From NCBI GenBank assembly GCA_030430975.1, contig JAUIKB010000495.1:1-5192 (forward strand): 5,192 nucleotides of DNA, in the 5' to 3' direction. The first letter of the stretch is position 1. Each line of letters opens with the position of its first letter. Below the pieces are notes generated by a model, which saw only the letters and a program-made list of their open reading frames with translations, had not been told where the DNA came from and made no database searches. This document shows, one piece after another, positions 5,192 to 5,192 of this stretch. The stretch comes from Polyangia bacterium. GTDB lineage: Bacteria > Myxococcota_A > Polyangia > Polyangiales > Polyangiaceae. The position numbers were made by a program, and so were the translations under genes.

Positions 5192-5192
5192 C

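Overview
This window is high-GC bacterial DNA, with A+T-rich stretches mainly between genes. Short secreted lipoproteins carrying long Gly/Ser/Ala-rich linkers just after the lipobox cysteine, and a sigma factor coupled to a low-complexity single-pass membrane protein, suggest a myxobacterium (Myxococcota, probably Polyangiales-like). That assignment rests on style of gene content, not on a marker gene.

Layout: (1) 1-444, minus strand: the N-terminal 148 codons of a Pro-rich, then Cys-rich, lipoprotein that runs off the left edge. (2) 580-1287, plus strand: the C-terminal part of a pectate lyase-like (right-handed beta-helix) protein with Ca-binding Asp repeats. It lacks its N-terminal half and is broken by an in-frame TAG at 709-711, so it is called a pseudogene. 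(3) 1369-2235, plus strand: a lipoprotein with a Gly-rich linker and a beta-rich C-terminal domain resembling concanavalin A/LamG-type jelly-rolls. (4) 2270-3214, minus strand: a second lipoprotein with a Gly/Ser/Thr/Met linker, convergent with (3). (5) 3266-4258, minus strand: a single-pass membrane protein. (6) 4255-4830, minus strand: an ECF-type sigma factor, whose stop overlaps the start of (5) by 4 nt (GTGA). (7) 4877-5191, minus strand: the C-terminal end of an outer-membrane-like beta-strand protein that enters from the right edge.

Genes (7), (6), (5) and (4) lie head to tail on the minus strand with gaps of 46, -4 and 51 nt, so they may form one transcription unit. The sigma factor and membrane protein are almost certainly translationally coupled. 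By analogy with known ECF systems, the membrane protein is the best candidate for the partner that controls the sigma factor, but it has no visible zinc-binding anti-sigma (HxxxCxxC) motif. The outer-membrane-like protein and the lipoprotein would be envelope components of the same unit or its targets; this is inference.

No tRNA, rRNA, CRISPR, insertion sequence or convincing rho-independent terminator was seen. The most interesting points are the non-ZAS sigma/membrane-protein pair, the decayed pectate lyase, the shared TANNNT-N6-ATG arrangement at two lipoprotein starts (possible leaderless transcripts), and in-frame 24-bp tandem repeats that build Gly-rich linkers in two neighbouring genes.
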